Both the position numbers and the translations under genes were made by a program. Shown one piece after another: positions 25,660-33,553 of a stretch of DNA of 64,000 nucleotides (positions are counted from its first letter, which is position 1; each line of letters starts with the position of its first letter). Source of the DNA: Candidatus Saganbacteria bacterium (GTDB taxonomy: Bacteria > Margulisbacteria > WOR-1 > XYC2-FULL-46-14 > XYC2-FULL-37-10). The notes beneath the pieces were generated by a model. That model searched no databases. It was not told the DNA's origin and worked only from the letters and a program-made list of their open reading frames with translations. The stretch lies in contig JACRPL010000005.1 of NCBI GenBank assembly GCA_016223245.1, positions 1 to 64,000 on the forward strand. Direction: 5' to 3'.

Positions 25660-26812
25660 CAGTTAGATAACATCCTGGATCTTCCGCCCATGGATTGTGG
25701 TACACAAGGTCGGCCCTAACTCTCAGAGCTCCTCCGCAAGCTTCCTGCCATTTGCATTTACCACAACGGCCTTCAAGAAGTGGAAGCCTATCTTTAAGCC
25801 CTGCCATCAATGGATCGCTTGTATCCATCCAAATATCTGAAAATTTTCTCTTTTTAACGTTTCCAAAAGAATAGTGGGACCAAAATTGGTCTGCATGAAC
25901 ATCACCTTTAAAATCTATATCACCAATGCCAACTCCCGAGCTCCATCGGCCTCCCCCGTTCCATTTGAGGAGCTTCATGACTTTCTCTGCACGATATGGG
26001 TCATCTTCAAGAAGTTTAAGATATAGATAAATTCCGTCCGCATGGTTATCCACGGTCAATACATCCAAAGGAATTCCGCGCTGATAAAATTCTTTTGTCC
26101 TCTTCATTATAGTATCAAGCGCTTTTCTGGAATCTTTATGGCTTAGATCATCATCGGATATCCCGCGCCCTCGGCCCGAATATACCAAATGATAAAAACA
26201 TACCCTGTCAATTTCTTCTTTCTTGATAAAATCAAAAATTCGATCAAGGTCCTTTGTATTATGTTTGGTCAGGGTCATTCGAAGGCCGACTTTTTGGCCA
26301 ACTTCTTTTAAATTGCGGAAGCCTTGGAGGGAGCGGGCAAAGGCGCCTTTGACTCCCCTAAATTTATCGTTCACTTCTTCAAGCCCATCCAAAGAAATTC
26401 CAACATAGGTAAAGCCGGAATCTTTTATTTTCTTGGCCATTTCATTGTTTATTAAATTCCCGTTGGTCGAAAGTGTTGGACGAATGCCTTTGTCCCTGGC
26501 ATATTGTGCAAGCTCTAAAACATCCGCACGGACAAGAGGTTCTCCGCCGGAAAAAAGCAAAGCTGGAATTTTAAATTCAGAAAGATCATCGATCATGGCC
26601 TTGGCTTCCGAGGTAGTGAGTTCATCAGAATATTTTTTATTCTCGGAATCCGTATAGCAGTGGATGCATCGAAGATTGCAAGACCTTGTCGAATTCCAAA
26701 CAACAACAGGTCGTCGCTCCAAAGCGGTCTTTGTAGCACCTTTTCCCTCTCCATATCTTAGGGCGTCGTTCTCCGTTTCTCTGTCGCAGTATAATTTTGT
26801 GATATCTATCAT
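25637..26812 (-). CDS. ahbC: 12,18-didecarboxysiroheme deacetylase AhbC (radical SAM)
   Basis: The 391-residue protein opens with the family start MIDITKLYCDRETENDALRY in spirit and length, then the radical-SAM loop CNLRCIHCYTD (near residue 46) and FSGGEPLVRAD. The C-terminal half has GGGRWSSGVGIGDIDFKGDV, DQFWSHYSFGNV and CGKCKWQEACGG, typical of AhbC. It removes the C2 and C7 acetate groups from 12,18-didecarboxysiroheme to give iron-coproporphyrin III. The nearest alternative is NirJ of heme d1 synthesis; pairing with AhbD makes AhbC more likely. The start overlaps the cobA-hemD stop by four bases. Confidence 0.86.
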   Translation of the reverse strand: MIDITKLYCDRETENDALRYGEGKGATKTALERRPVVVWNSTRSCNLRCIHCYTDSENKKYSDELTTSEAKAMIDDLSEFKIPALLFSGGEPLVRADVLELAQYARDKGIRPTLSTNGNLINNEMAKKIKDSGFTYVGISLDGLEEVNDKFRGVKGAFARSLQGFRNLKEVGQKVGLRMTLTKHNTKDLDRIFDFIKKEEIDRVCFYHLVYSGRGRGISDDDLSHKDSRKALDTIMKRTKEFYQRGIPLDVLTVDNHADGIYLYLKLLEDDPYRAEKVMKLLKWNGGGRWSSGVGIGDIDFKGDVHADQFWSHYSFGNVKKRKFSDIWMDTSDPLMAGLKDRLPLLEGRCGKCKWQEACGGALRVRADLVYHNPWAEDPGCYLTDEEIGIA

Positions 26813-28311
26813 GATATTGACCTAATTAACCCGTCTATCGTAAAAACTTTCGCCTGAACCCCCACTTTTAATCCCTTCGATCGTATGGTTTTTGAAGTAA
26901 TTGGCCCGATCGATGCCAATTTGACCTTTTTTACTTTTCTTTTATCAATGATCTTAAAAAAATTATCGACAGTCGATGAACTTGTAAAAGTAATGATGTC
27001 GATCTTTTCATCTTTTAGCATTTGCTCTACCATAAATGGCGTCCAAGCTTTAGGTTTTGCGGAAACTGTCCTATAAACCGGAACAATATCGACTTTTGCT
27101 CCTTTTTTTTCCATCGAAACTTCGATAACATCGCGAGCAACTTGGGCTCTCGGTATCAACACATTTTTGTTTTTCAAAGATCCAGGAAATCCGGCGACAA
27201 CGCCTTCTCCGACAAATACTTTCGGCACATAATCGGCCTTAATATTATATCGGCTCAATTGCTTAGAAGTTGCAGGTCCGATGGCGCCAATTTTTATATG
27301 GGCCAAAACTTTTGCATCTAGCTTTTTTTCAATTATTCTCTTGAAGAAATGGTCGACCCCGTTTGTAGAGGTAAAGATCAGCCAATCGTAAGATTTAAGA
27401 TCACTGATCGCTTGATCAAGCTTTGATAGATCTTTAATAGGCTTGATATCAATTGTCGGGAATTCGACAACATAAGCACCAAGATTAAGTAATTTTGATG
27501 AAAGAGATCCGGCTTGTGCTGAAGTCCTTGTTACTAGGACCGTCTTGCCGAAAAGCGGTTTCTTTTCAAACCAATTCAATTCTTTTCGAAGATTTATTAC
27601 GTTGCCCACGACGATCAATGCAGGTGCTTCGACTTTCGCCTTTTTGGCTTTGTTTACGATGTCTCTAATATCGCCAACGATCGTTCGCTGTTTACCGAAT
27701 GTTACCCACTCGACAAGAGCGACTTTGGTATTTTTATCAATTCCATTTTCAACAAGCTTTGCAATTATCTTGGAAAGATTTTCAACTCCCATATAGAAAA
27801 CCAAAGTGCCCATATAAGATAAATTCTTCCAATCGATCGATGTAATTTCCTTGGTTGGGTCTTCGTGCCCTGTTATAAGACTAACTGATGACGCATACTT
27901 TCTGTGCGTTAAAGGGAATCCAGCGTATGCGAGTCCCATTGCCGCGGTTATTCCCGGCACAATTTCGAATTGGATCTTATTTTTAACACAGAGCTCGGCT
28001 TCTTCCCCGCCCCGGCCAAAAACAAAAGGGTCTCCGCTCTTGAGCCGTGCGACATTCTTTCCTTGTTTAGCAAAACGAATTATAAGATCGTTAATAGTGT
28101 TTTGATTAATTATAAAACCGTCTTTTGTCCTGGTTCCTTTTTTATCCCCGCAGATCAATTCGGCATCATCTTTTACATATCTTAATAGAGATGGGTTGAC
28201 AAGATAGTCGTATATCACGACATCACACTTACCAAGCGCTTCAATTCCTTTAACAGTAAACAATCCGGGATCACCGGGGCCTGCTCCTATAAGATAGACT
28301 TTGCCCTTCAT
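26809..28311 (-). CDS. cobA-hemD: Fused uroporphyrinogen-III C-methyltransferase / uroporphyrinogen-III synthase
   Basis: From ATG 28311 the 500-residue protein has a SUMT domain (residues ~1-245: VYLIGAGPGDPGLFTVKG, LKSGDPFVFGRGGEEA, GITAAMGLAYAGFPLTHR) and a HemD domain (residues ~250-500: TVLVTRTSAQAGSLSSKLL, WLIFTSTNGVDHFF, KIGAIGPATSKQL, FTSSSTVDNFF). HemD cyclises hydroxymethylbilane to uroporphyrinogen III, and SUMT methylates it twice to precorrin-2, the first step towards siroheme. The fusion is common in clostridia and other anaerobes. The in-frame ATG at 28332 is possible but MKGKVYLIG is the usual start. Confidence 0.93.
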   Translation of the reverse strand: MKGKVYLIGAGPGDPGLFTVKGIEALGKCDVVIYDYLVNPSLLRYVKDDAELICGDKKGTRTKDGFIINQNTINDLIIRFAKQGKNVARLKSGDPFVFGRGGEEAELCVKNKIQFEIVPGITAAMGLAYAGFPLTHRKYASSVSLITGHEDPTKEITSIDWKNLSYMGTLVFYMGVENLSKIIAKLVENGIDKNTKVALVEWVTFGKQRTIVGDIRDIVNKAKKAKVEAPALIVVGNVINLRKELNWFEKKPLFGKTVLVTRTSAQAGSLSSKLLNLGAYVVEFPTIDIKPIKDLSKLDQAISDLKSYDWLIFTSTNGVDHFFKRIIEKKLDAKVLAHIKIGAIGPATSKQLSRYNIKADYVPKVFVGEGVVAGFPGSLKNKNVLIPRAQVARDVIEVSMEKKGAKVDIVPVYRTVSAKPKAWTPFMVEQMLKDEKIDIITFTSSSTVDNFFKIIDKRKVKKVKLASIGPITSKTIRSKGLKVGVQAKVFTIDGLIRSIS

Positions 28312-28335
28312 CAACAATCTCCTTTTAGTCAAATC

Positions 28336-28425
28336 TGAGAATAAATTCTCGGTTTGGACTGAAAAACAGCAGAATTAATTCTGCTGTTTTTTTAATGGGA
28401 ACCGCGAATTCATTCGCAGGTTCCC
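28336..28425. repeat. Three tandem hairpins between hemC and cobA-hemD
   Basis: The hairpins are GAGAATAAATTCTC (near 28338-28351), ACAGCAGAATTAATTCTGCTGT (28366-28387, flanked by A and T runs and so terminator-like on both strands) and GGGAACCGCGAATTC with its partner ATTCGCAGGTTCCC (28397-28425). The last overlaps the hemC stop and encodes its final residues LGTCE. Together they could attenuate expression between hemC and the downstream heme genes. Confidence 0.55.
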
Positions 28426-29333
28426 AAAATCTTATTAGCTCCCATTTTAATTAGCTTTGCAGCTAGTCTTGTCCCGATCTTTTCAGGATCATTCTTTGGT
28501 CCGGACAACTTAGCTCGAATAACTTTCTTACCATCTGTTTTTGCAACAACACCATCCAAGATTATTTTATTGCCTCGAACAACAGCGAATGCGCCAATTG
28601 GAACCTGGCATCCGCCGCCTAGTGCAAAAAGCAACGCGCGTTCTGCGCGAGTGGTTATTTCAGTTAACGGATGATTCAGTTTCTTAAGCAATCCGATCGT
28701 TTCCTCGTCATCGCTTCTGCACTCTATTGCAACGGCTCCCTGTCCAGAAGCAGGTAACATCCACGAAAACGGAATTTTCGCAATTCGAAACTTCCAACTT
28801 CCAACTTCCAATTTTAATCTTTTAATTCCAGCATACGCTACAACGATCGCATCAAGACCAAGCTCGTCCATCTTTCTTATTCTTGTATCAAGATTGCCTC
28901 TGATATCTACAACATCCAGATCCGGCCATTTGGCAAGCAGTTGCGCTTTTCTTCGCAAACTGCTTGTTCCGATTTTTTTGATCCTTGCCCCTTGCCCCGT
29001 GCCCCTCGAAATAATAACGTCCCTAGGATCCTCTCTCTTAGTCACCGCCGCGATCATAAGTTTTTTCGGCGTATCTGTTGGAAGATCTTTCAAACTATGA
29101 ACTGCAAGATCGATCTTATGCTTCAATAAAGCCTGTTCGATCTCTTTCACGAATAATCCCTTTCCTCCGATCTTTGACAGAGGCACATTAAGGATCATAT
29201 CCCCTTTAGTCTTAATAATCTTAAGCTCAAATTTGATATACTTGAATTTTTTGGATAGTTCATCAGCAACGATGCTCGATTGAGCTATTGCAAGACGGCT
29301 TCCGCGTGTTCCGATCGAGATCTTTTTTGCCAT
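28410..29333 (-). CDS. hemC: Hydroxymethylbilane synthase
   Basis: The 307-residue protein has IGTRGSRLAIAQSSIVADEL, KGLFVKEIEQALL, AVHSLKDLPTD (the substrate-binding Ser/Lys/Asp loop), GTSSLRRKAQLL, LPASGQGAVAIECR and the cofactor Cys in LGGGCQVPIGAFA (near residue 243). It polymerises four porphobilinogens on a dipyrromethane cofactor. Its start lies 49 bases inside hemA. The C-terminal residues are encoded by a palindromic repeat, which implies a repeat inserted at the gene end. Confidence 0.95.
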   Translation of the reverse strand: MAKKISIGTRGSRLAIAQSSIVADELSKKFKYIKFELKIIKTKGDMILNVPLSKIGGKGLFVKEIEQALLKHKIDLAVHSLKDLPTDTPKKLMIAAVTKREDPRDVIISRGTGQGARIKKIGTSSLRRKAQLLAKWPDLDVVDIRGNLDTRIRKMDELGLDAIVVAYAGIKRLKLEVGSWKFRIAKIPFSWMLPASGQGAVAIECRSDDEETIGLLKKLNHPLTEITTRAERALLFALGGGCQVPIGAFAVVRGNKIILDGVVAKTDGKKVIRAKLSGPKNDPEKIGTRLAAKLIKMGANKILGTCE

Positions 29334-30319
29334 TTTATTACGTTCTCTTTTTCTTCTGAAATTATCATTTCGACTTTCGGTATCTCGGATTGGCGCGCCC
29401 TAAGGTTTTCGGCGGCGATAGAATTCAAATCATCAATATCATACAGATACACGGAAGACAACTCCCCTATTTGCGGATCTATATCTCGTGGTACCGCGAT
29501 ATCAATTAAAAACAAAGGATTGTTCCCTCTTTTATGCAATACATTTTGGATTCGCGTCCTGTTTATTATGTAATGGGATGAACCGGTTGAAGAAATGACG
29601 ATATCGCATGTCTCCAAATATTTATCTAGTTCGTCGAATTTTACCGCATTGCCGCCGATCTTTTTTGCCAATTCTTCCGCCCTAGAATATGTCCTGTTGG
29701 CCACAAAAACGACTTTAGATTTCAGAAGCGATGCCGCTACCTCGCTCATCTTCCCTGCGCCGATAATCAGTACCTGTCTTAATTCCAAGTCTCCAAATAT
29801 CTTGCGGGCAAGCTCAACCGCCGCGGACCCGACCGATACGGCGCCTCTTGTGATCTGTGTTTCTGTGCGGCTCCGTTTCCCTGAATTTATCGCGCGATTA
29901 AAGACGGTGCTTAAAAGAGAATTAGTAGTTTTTAGCTCCAATGCCGCTTGATACGAATCTTTCACTTGGCCCAAGACCTGGCCCTCGCCAACTATCATTG
30001 AATCAAGTCCCGATGCGACGCGCATTAAATGTTCTATCGCCTTTGGCCCCGAATATTTATAAATATATTTTTCGATCTCCGAAAACCATATCTTAAAATA
30101 ATTTTCGATAAATACTATCAAAGCATCAAAATCATGCCCCACAGAGTAGAGCTCCGTCCTATTGCAGGTGGAAATTATGACAATTCCATTTCCTTTGACC
30201 TCGGCGGCATTTTGAAAATAAGTCATCGCTTCTTTCAAGCGGTTTGAAGGTATTGCGATTTTTTCGCGTACTTCTACGGGAGCTGTCTTGTGGTTCAAAC
30301 CGACAACCCTAAGCTGCAC
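29285..30319 (-). CDS. hemA: Glutamyl-tRNA reductase
   Basis: The 344-residue protein has GLNHKTAPVEVREKIA (residues ~5-20), the catalytic Cys in ISTCNRTELYSV (near 52), GLDSMIVGEGQVLGQVKDSY, SVGSAAVELARKIFG, the NADPH site VLIIGAGKMSEVAASLL and ISSTGSSHYII. It is slightly short because the C-terminal dimerisation helix is abbreviated. It makes glutamate-1-semialdehyde from Glu-tRNA, the committed step of the C5 pathway. It overlaps met8 by 11 bases and hemC by 49. Confidence 0.95.
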   Translation of the reverse strand: MQLRVVGLNHKTAPVEVREKIAIPSNRLKEAMTYFQNAAEVKGNGIVIISTCNRTELYSVGHDFDALIVFIENYFKIWFSEIEKYIYKYSGPKAIEHLMRVASGLDSMIVGEGQVLGQVKDSYQAALELKTTNSLLSTVFNRAINSGKRSRTETQITRGAVSVGSAAVELARKIFGDLELRQVLIIGAGKMSEVAASLLKSKVVFVANRTYSRAEELAKKIGGNAVKFDELDKYLETCDIVISSTGSSHYIINRTRIQNVLHKRGNNPLFLIDIAVPRDIDPQIGELSSVYLYDIDDLNSIAAENLRARQSEIPKVEMIISEEKENVIKWQKRSRSEHAEAVLQ

Positions 30320-30821
30320 GTTTTTTTCTCCTTAAATTCCCGAGTTCTTCTGTTAATTTAGCGAACTGTGGAGGGATAATATCCTCTAATTTAATTCTCA
30401 AAGCTTTCGCAAAAGCAGGTGCCTGCCCTGATGTGGAAATTGATACGACCAAAGACCCTCTCTTGACGATAGCGGGAGCAATAAATGAACAAAGCTTTGG
30501 GTTATCGACGATATTAACTAATATATGGGCTTTTGTTGCATCCTTGTAAATAGCACGATTCAATTTTCGGTTATTTGTCGCGGCAATTACAAGTATCGCG
30601 CCTTTTATGCCGCCCTTATTATATTTTTGTTTAATAAGTTTAATTTTTTTAGCTTTGGACAGAAGCATAAGGCCCGGCATGAATCTCGGAGAAATAACTG
30701 AAACTTTGCCTCCAAATTGAAGCAGGGTTTTGACTTTGCGTTCGGCGACATCGCCTCCCCCAATGACAACACACAACTTATTTTCAATATCCAAGTTGAT
30801 GGGATAGTAGCTTTTAGGCAT
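30309..30821 (-). CDS. Precorrin-2 dehydrogenase (Met8/CysG N-terminal type)
   Basis: The 170-residue protein starts YYPINLDIENKLCVVIGGGD and has the Rossmann motif GGGDVAERKVKTLLQFGG, ILVIAATNNRKLNRAIY and NIVDNPKLCSFIAPAIVKRGSL in pieces, the hallmarks of Met8-like proteins. It oxidises precorrin-2 to sirohydrochlorin with NAD. Yeast Met8p also inserts iron, and no separate CbiK/SirB chelatase is seen here, so this short version might do both or a chelatase may be elsewhere. As first gene of the heme operon it has a -10-like TATAAT 11 nt before the ATG. Confidence 0.9.
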   Translation of the reverse strand: MPKSYYPINLDIENKLCVVIGGGDVAERKVKTLLQFGGKVSVISPRFMPGLMLLSKAKKIKLIKQKYNKGGIKGAILVIAATNNRKLNRAIYKDATKAHILVNIVDNPKLCSFIAPAIVKRGSLVVSISTSGQAPAFAKALRIKLEDIIPPQFAKLTEELGNLRRKKRAA

Positions 30822-30832
30822 AAGAAGATGTA

Positions 30833-30838
30833 ATTATA
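30833..30838 (-). promoter_or_regulatory. Likely -10 box (TATAAT) of the heme biosynthesis operon
   Basis: The minus strand reads GGTATAATTAC 11 nt ahead of the met8 ATG, giving an expected 5' leader of only a few bases. The next gene on the same strand, the nitrite reductase, ends at 30865, so there is just 43 bp for the promoter. Confidence 0.4.
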
Positions 30839-30864
30839 CCATATTTTAGAGACTAATTATTTCT

Positions 30865-32466
30865 TCAGCGCGCCATTGCTTTATTGAGCAGCTCGATCCC
30901 CTTTTTTGCTTCCTCAACTGACTTGGTCAGCGAAGCTTTAGCTTGATCAGGATTGTGGAAGCCGTCAGAATTCTCGGCTGTCCACCATTCCCAAAGGATG
31001 TGGGCTTTCTGGTGCTGCTCCTGCGCTTTGGCGATCGTTTCAGCGTCGACATTTATCTTCTTTGCTTCAACAATCTTATCGATCAAATTTCCCAGCCAGA
31101 ACTCGGCTTTACGCATTTTTCCTCTGACATGATTTTTGATCGAATCAATGGCATAGACTGCTTCCTGCGGCGTCCACTCCGAATGGCATTTCAAACAGGT
31201 TTCTTTAATGTAATTGCGCGGGCTGGTCTGCCAGTGTGAAGTGAATTCCTGGCCGTTTTTCCCTTTAACCCGCGGCATATGGCAATCATTACAATTGACA
31301 CCGGCTTTGTCATGCCGGGAATTCCAGAAAACTTCCGTCTCCGGATGTTGCGCCTTGAACAAAAGCCCGCCGGTCAAAGTATGCATAAAATCACGGAACC
31401 CAAGTTTATTATAATGTTCGTAGATATTGAAGACATCCTTGAGCGGAAAATGGTTCGTACGGATATCTTCAAAACCGACTTTCCCACCGCTTTTAAGATC
31501 GATCCCGGGATTGCAGTTATATTCCACGTGGCACTGCCCGCATTGCAGTTTTGCGTCGTATTTATCCAGGATGGCTATCTTTCTGAAATCACGGAAATCG
31601 ACGACTTTTATTCCCGTTTTCCCCTCATCTTTATGCCAGAGAGTATCCTTCTCTTTTCTGGTCAACGCCTGGATCAAGGCATCGCGGACGATCCGCGGCT
31701 TGGTCGCGTGGGGATCGTGGCACTGAATGCAGCCGACCACATTTTGCAGATCCTGCGCGTACTCAACAACATTCGACGTTCGATCCCATTTTGCCCGCGG
31801 GTCTTTCTCTCCCATATATTTCCATTTCAAAATGCTGTCCGAAGTTTTGCACTGCAAACAGGTTGGGTTGGCCGCAGGCGCTGTTTCCGGCAAGAAGGCT
31901 TTATTCTCGCTGGTGCCGGGATACTTATTTTCGAGCAGGTCCCAGGTCTTGACCGGCGTTTTGGCCGTCACATATTGAAAACCATCCTTTGGCTGGAACC
32001 GCCCTCCATAAGACCTGTCTACAACCAGGTGGTCTATCAGCATGTACGCATGGCTGCGCGGCGAATTATGCTCTTTGGTAAAGCCATGCCCCATCATCAA
32101 TTTATCCCAAAATGGATTAGGCGCCCGCCCGGTCAGCTGAGACTTTTCATCACGCGCTGTTTTTTTTAGATTGACCTTAAAGAAACTCTCAAACTGGTTG
32201 GCATGGCAGCGGCCGCAATTGTTCGGATCAAGTTTTGTCTCCGGCTTGTTCCCGGACGCGACCAGATGCTTTTGTAAATTACCATGGCAGTCGGCACAGG
32301 GAAGCCCGGCAGTTTTATGTTTCCCTTGGCTCCATAGATTTTTGATTTCGCTGTGGCAGGTAAAACAACTTTTCTGATCGATCGCCTCCTGGCTCAACGC
32401 CGGAAAACAAAATGCCGCCAAAACGAGAATAACTACCGAGAATATTTTTCTCATTTCCTCCCCCAT
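30865..32466 (-). CDS. Octaheme cytochrome c nitrite reductase (ONR/TvNiR type)
   Basis: A Sec signal (IFSVVILVLAAFCFPALS) is followed by eight heme sites in order: CFTCH, CADCH, CGRCH, CLQCK, CIQCH, CGQCH, CNDCH, CLKCH. The fourth is CXXCK, the lysine-ligated catalytic heme. Pentaheme NrfA has five sites with CXXCK second or first; three extra N-terminal sites and CXXCK at position four match the octaheme reductases of Thioalkalivibrio. Catalytic-region blocks are CGQCHVEYNC (Tyr) and FWNSRHDKAGVNC (His). It reduces nitrite to ammonium in the periplasm with six electrons. The ATG overlaps the porin stop (TAATG); an alternative start is 32454. Confidence 0.9.
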   Translation of the reverse strand: MGEEMRKIFSVVILVLAAFCFPALSQEAIDQKSCFTCHSEIKNLWSQGKHKTAGLPCADCHGNLQKHLVASGNKPETKLDPNNCGRCHANQFESFFKVNLKKTARDEKSQLTGRAPNPFWDKLMMGHGFTKEHNSPRSHAYMLIDHLVVDRSYGGRFQPKDGFQYVTAKTPVKTWDLLENKYPGTSENKAFLPETAPAANPTCLQCKTSDSILKWKYMGEKDPRAKWDRTSNVVEYAQDLQNVVGCIQCHDPHATKPRIVRDALIQALTRKEKDTLWHKDEGKTGIKVVDFRDFRKIAILDKYDAKLQCGQCHVEYNCNPGIDLKSGGKVGFEDIRTNHFPLKDVFNIYEHYNKLGFRDFMHTLTGGLLFKAQHPETEVFWNSRHDKAGVNCNDCHMPRVKGKNGQEFTSHWQTSPRNYIKETCLKCHSEWTPQEAVYAIDSIKNHVRGKMRKAEFWLGNLIDKIVEAKKINVDAETIAKAQEQHQKAHILWEWWTAENSDGFHNPDQAKASLTKSVEEAKKGIELLNKAMAR

Positions 32467-33440
32467 TAGAATTTCACTTGCAGATGAGCATTGACGCTTG
32501 TGCTGTTCCCCGCTCCGCTCTCTGTCCGATAGCGGTCAATATCAAAGAGTATCAGCGTCCCTTTGGCCAGCTCATAAGCCACCCCGGCAATGTAGCGGGT
32601 TCCGGCATCGCCGCCCGCTGATGTGTCCGGATCATATTGGTCAAGCCGGACGATCAGCGCGTAACCTTTTGGTAAATCGGAAAATAGCTCCGATTTTAAA
32701 GAGCCAAAGATCGAGTAGCCGATGCCGTTCTTGCCGGCGGCAGAAGATCCGGCAGCGATCAGGTAGTCTCCTGCCACACTGATATTTTGATCTCTATAAG
32801 CCAGCTGGGCAATATAGCGATCCCGCGGTTTGTCAGGGGAATCGCTCCAATAATCTTTGGAAACAAAACCCGAAACCATCACATTATTATCAGGCTTACC
32901 CGTCAGCCTGACCTCCAGGCGCTTCGACTCGTCTGTCTCCGCGCTCTTAAAGCCGGCGCCGTTTACAATTACCCCGTGATACTCGAGTTGCTCTCCGATC
33001 TTGCCGTCAAGGCTAAGCCCAAAATCGGCGGAGCTTAATGCCCCGATCCGGTCGATAAAGCTTGAACCCTGAACCCGATACCTCCAAACCCCGTCTTCAA
33101 AACCGATCCAGGGCGTGGGGACCAAGCCCATTCTTAGCCGCCCGCCTAAAAGGCCATCTGACATCTCCAAAAAAGCAAACTTTGCAAAAAAATCGAGCCG
33201 CCCGCCGGTTGTCGCCGTATCGCGGATTAGATCTGATGTGTATTGAAATTTAAGATCGTTATTTAATTTAGCGGCATAAGTAAGGTAGAGCCTGGTAATG
33301 TCAAAAGCGCTGGCGCCTGATGCCGGGATGTTCATATATTGCGCGAGCATGATACCATCAAATTTCCCATCCATAGCAAGAATGCGACTGGCAGCCAATG
33401 ATACAAAAAGCAATATTGAGGCAAATATTTTGTATTTCAT
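32466..33440 (-). CDS. Outer-membrane porin, OprO/OprP-like, paired with nitrite reductase
   Basis: A signal peptide (KIFASILLFVSLAASRILA) precedes a ~300-residue beta-barrel with alternating strands ending in VNAHLQVKF with a terminal Phe, as expected for outer-membrane insertion. Blocks such as FDITRLYLTYAAKLNNDLKF, FAKFAFLEMSD and LRMGLVPTPWIGFEDGVWRY resemble porins of the phosphate-selective O/P type found beside respiratory genes. It may admit nitrite or nitrate. It is the first gene of the two-gene operon, and two palindromic operator-like sites lie 77-110 bp upstream. Confidence 0.78.
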   Translation of the reverse strand: MKYKIFASILLFVSLAASRILAMDGKFDGIMLAQYMNIPASGASAFDITRLYLTYAAKLNNDLKFQYTSDLIRDTATTGGRLDFFAKFAFLEMSDGLLGGRLRMGLVPTPWIGFEDGVWRYRVQGSSFIDRIGALSSADFGLSLDGKIGEQLEYHGVIVNGAGFKSAETDESKRLEVRLTGKPDNNVMVSGFVSKDYWSDSPDKPRDRYIAQLAYRDQNISVAGDYLIAAGSSAAGKNGIGYSIFGSLKSELFSDLPKGYALIVRLDQYDPDTSAGGDAGTRYIAGVAYELAKGTLILFDIDRYRTESGAGNSTSVNAHLQVKF

Positions 33441-33517
33441 AAGTAAATAATATTATTTCAGCAAGTTTTATGCCACAGCTATTTACTCATAAAAGATCAT
33501 TTAAACAACACAAATTT

Positions 33518-33551
33518 ATACAATATTGTATAAGATTATACAATATTGTAA
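33518..33551. promoter_or_regulatory. Tandem palindromic operators ATACAATATTGTA, 20 bp apart
   Basis: The palindrome ATACAATATTGTAT (33518-33531) and ATACAATATTGTAA (33538-33551) repeat with a 20-bp centre spacing, two helical turns. They lie 78-111 bp upstream of the porin/nitrite reductase operon and just downstream of the monoheme porin stop. A dimeric regulator bound side by side is expected. The regulator cannot be named from sequence; the half-site TACAAT differs from FNR (TTGAT) and Rex sites. Confidence 0.6.
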
Positions 33552-33553
33552 TA

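Noticed and set aside
24167-26812. Heme d1 synthesis (NirDLGH/NirJ) instead of the Ahb pathway
   Set aside because: The motifs of both radical SAM proteins, the presence of two of them and the absence of nirF, nirN and nirS favour heme b synthesis.
31279-32169. Long plus-strand frame (296 residues) opposite the octaheme reductase
   Set aside because: Antisense of a gene with strong heme motifs; its composition follows from GC-rich codons on the other strand.
30865-32466. Calling the reductase a pentaheme NrfA
   Set aside because: Eight heme motifs with CXXCK as number four fit the octaheme enzyme; NrfA has five.
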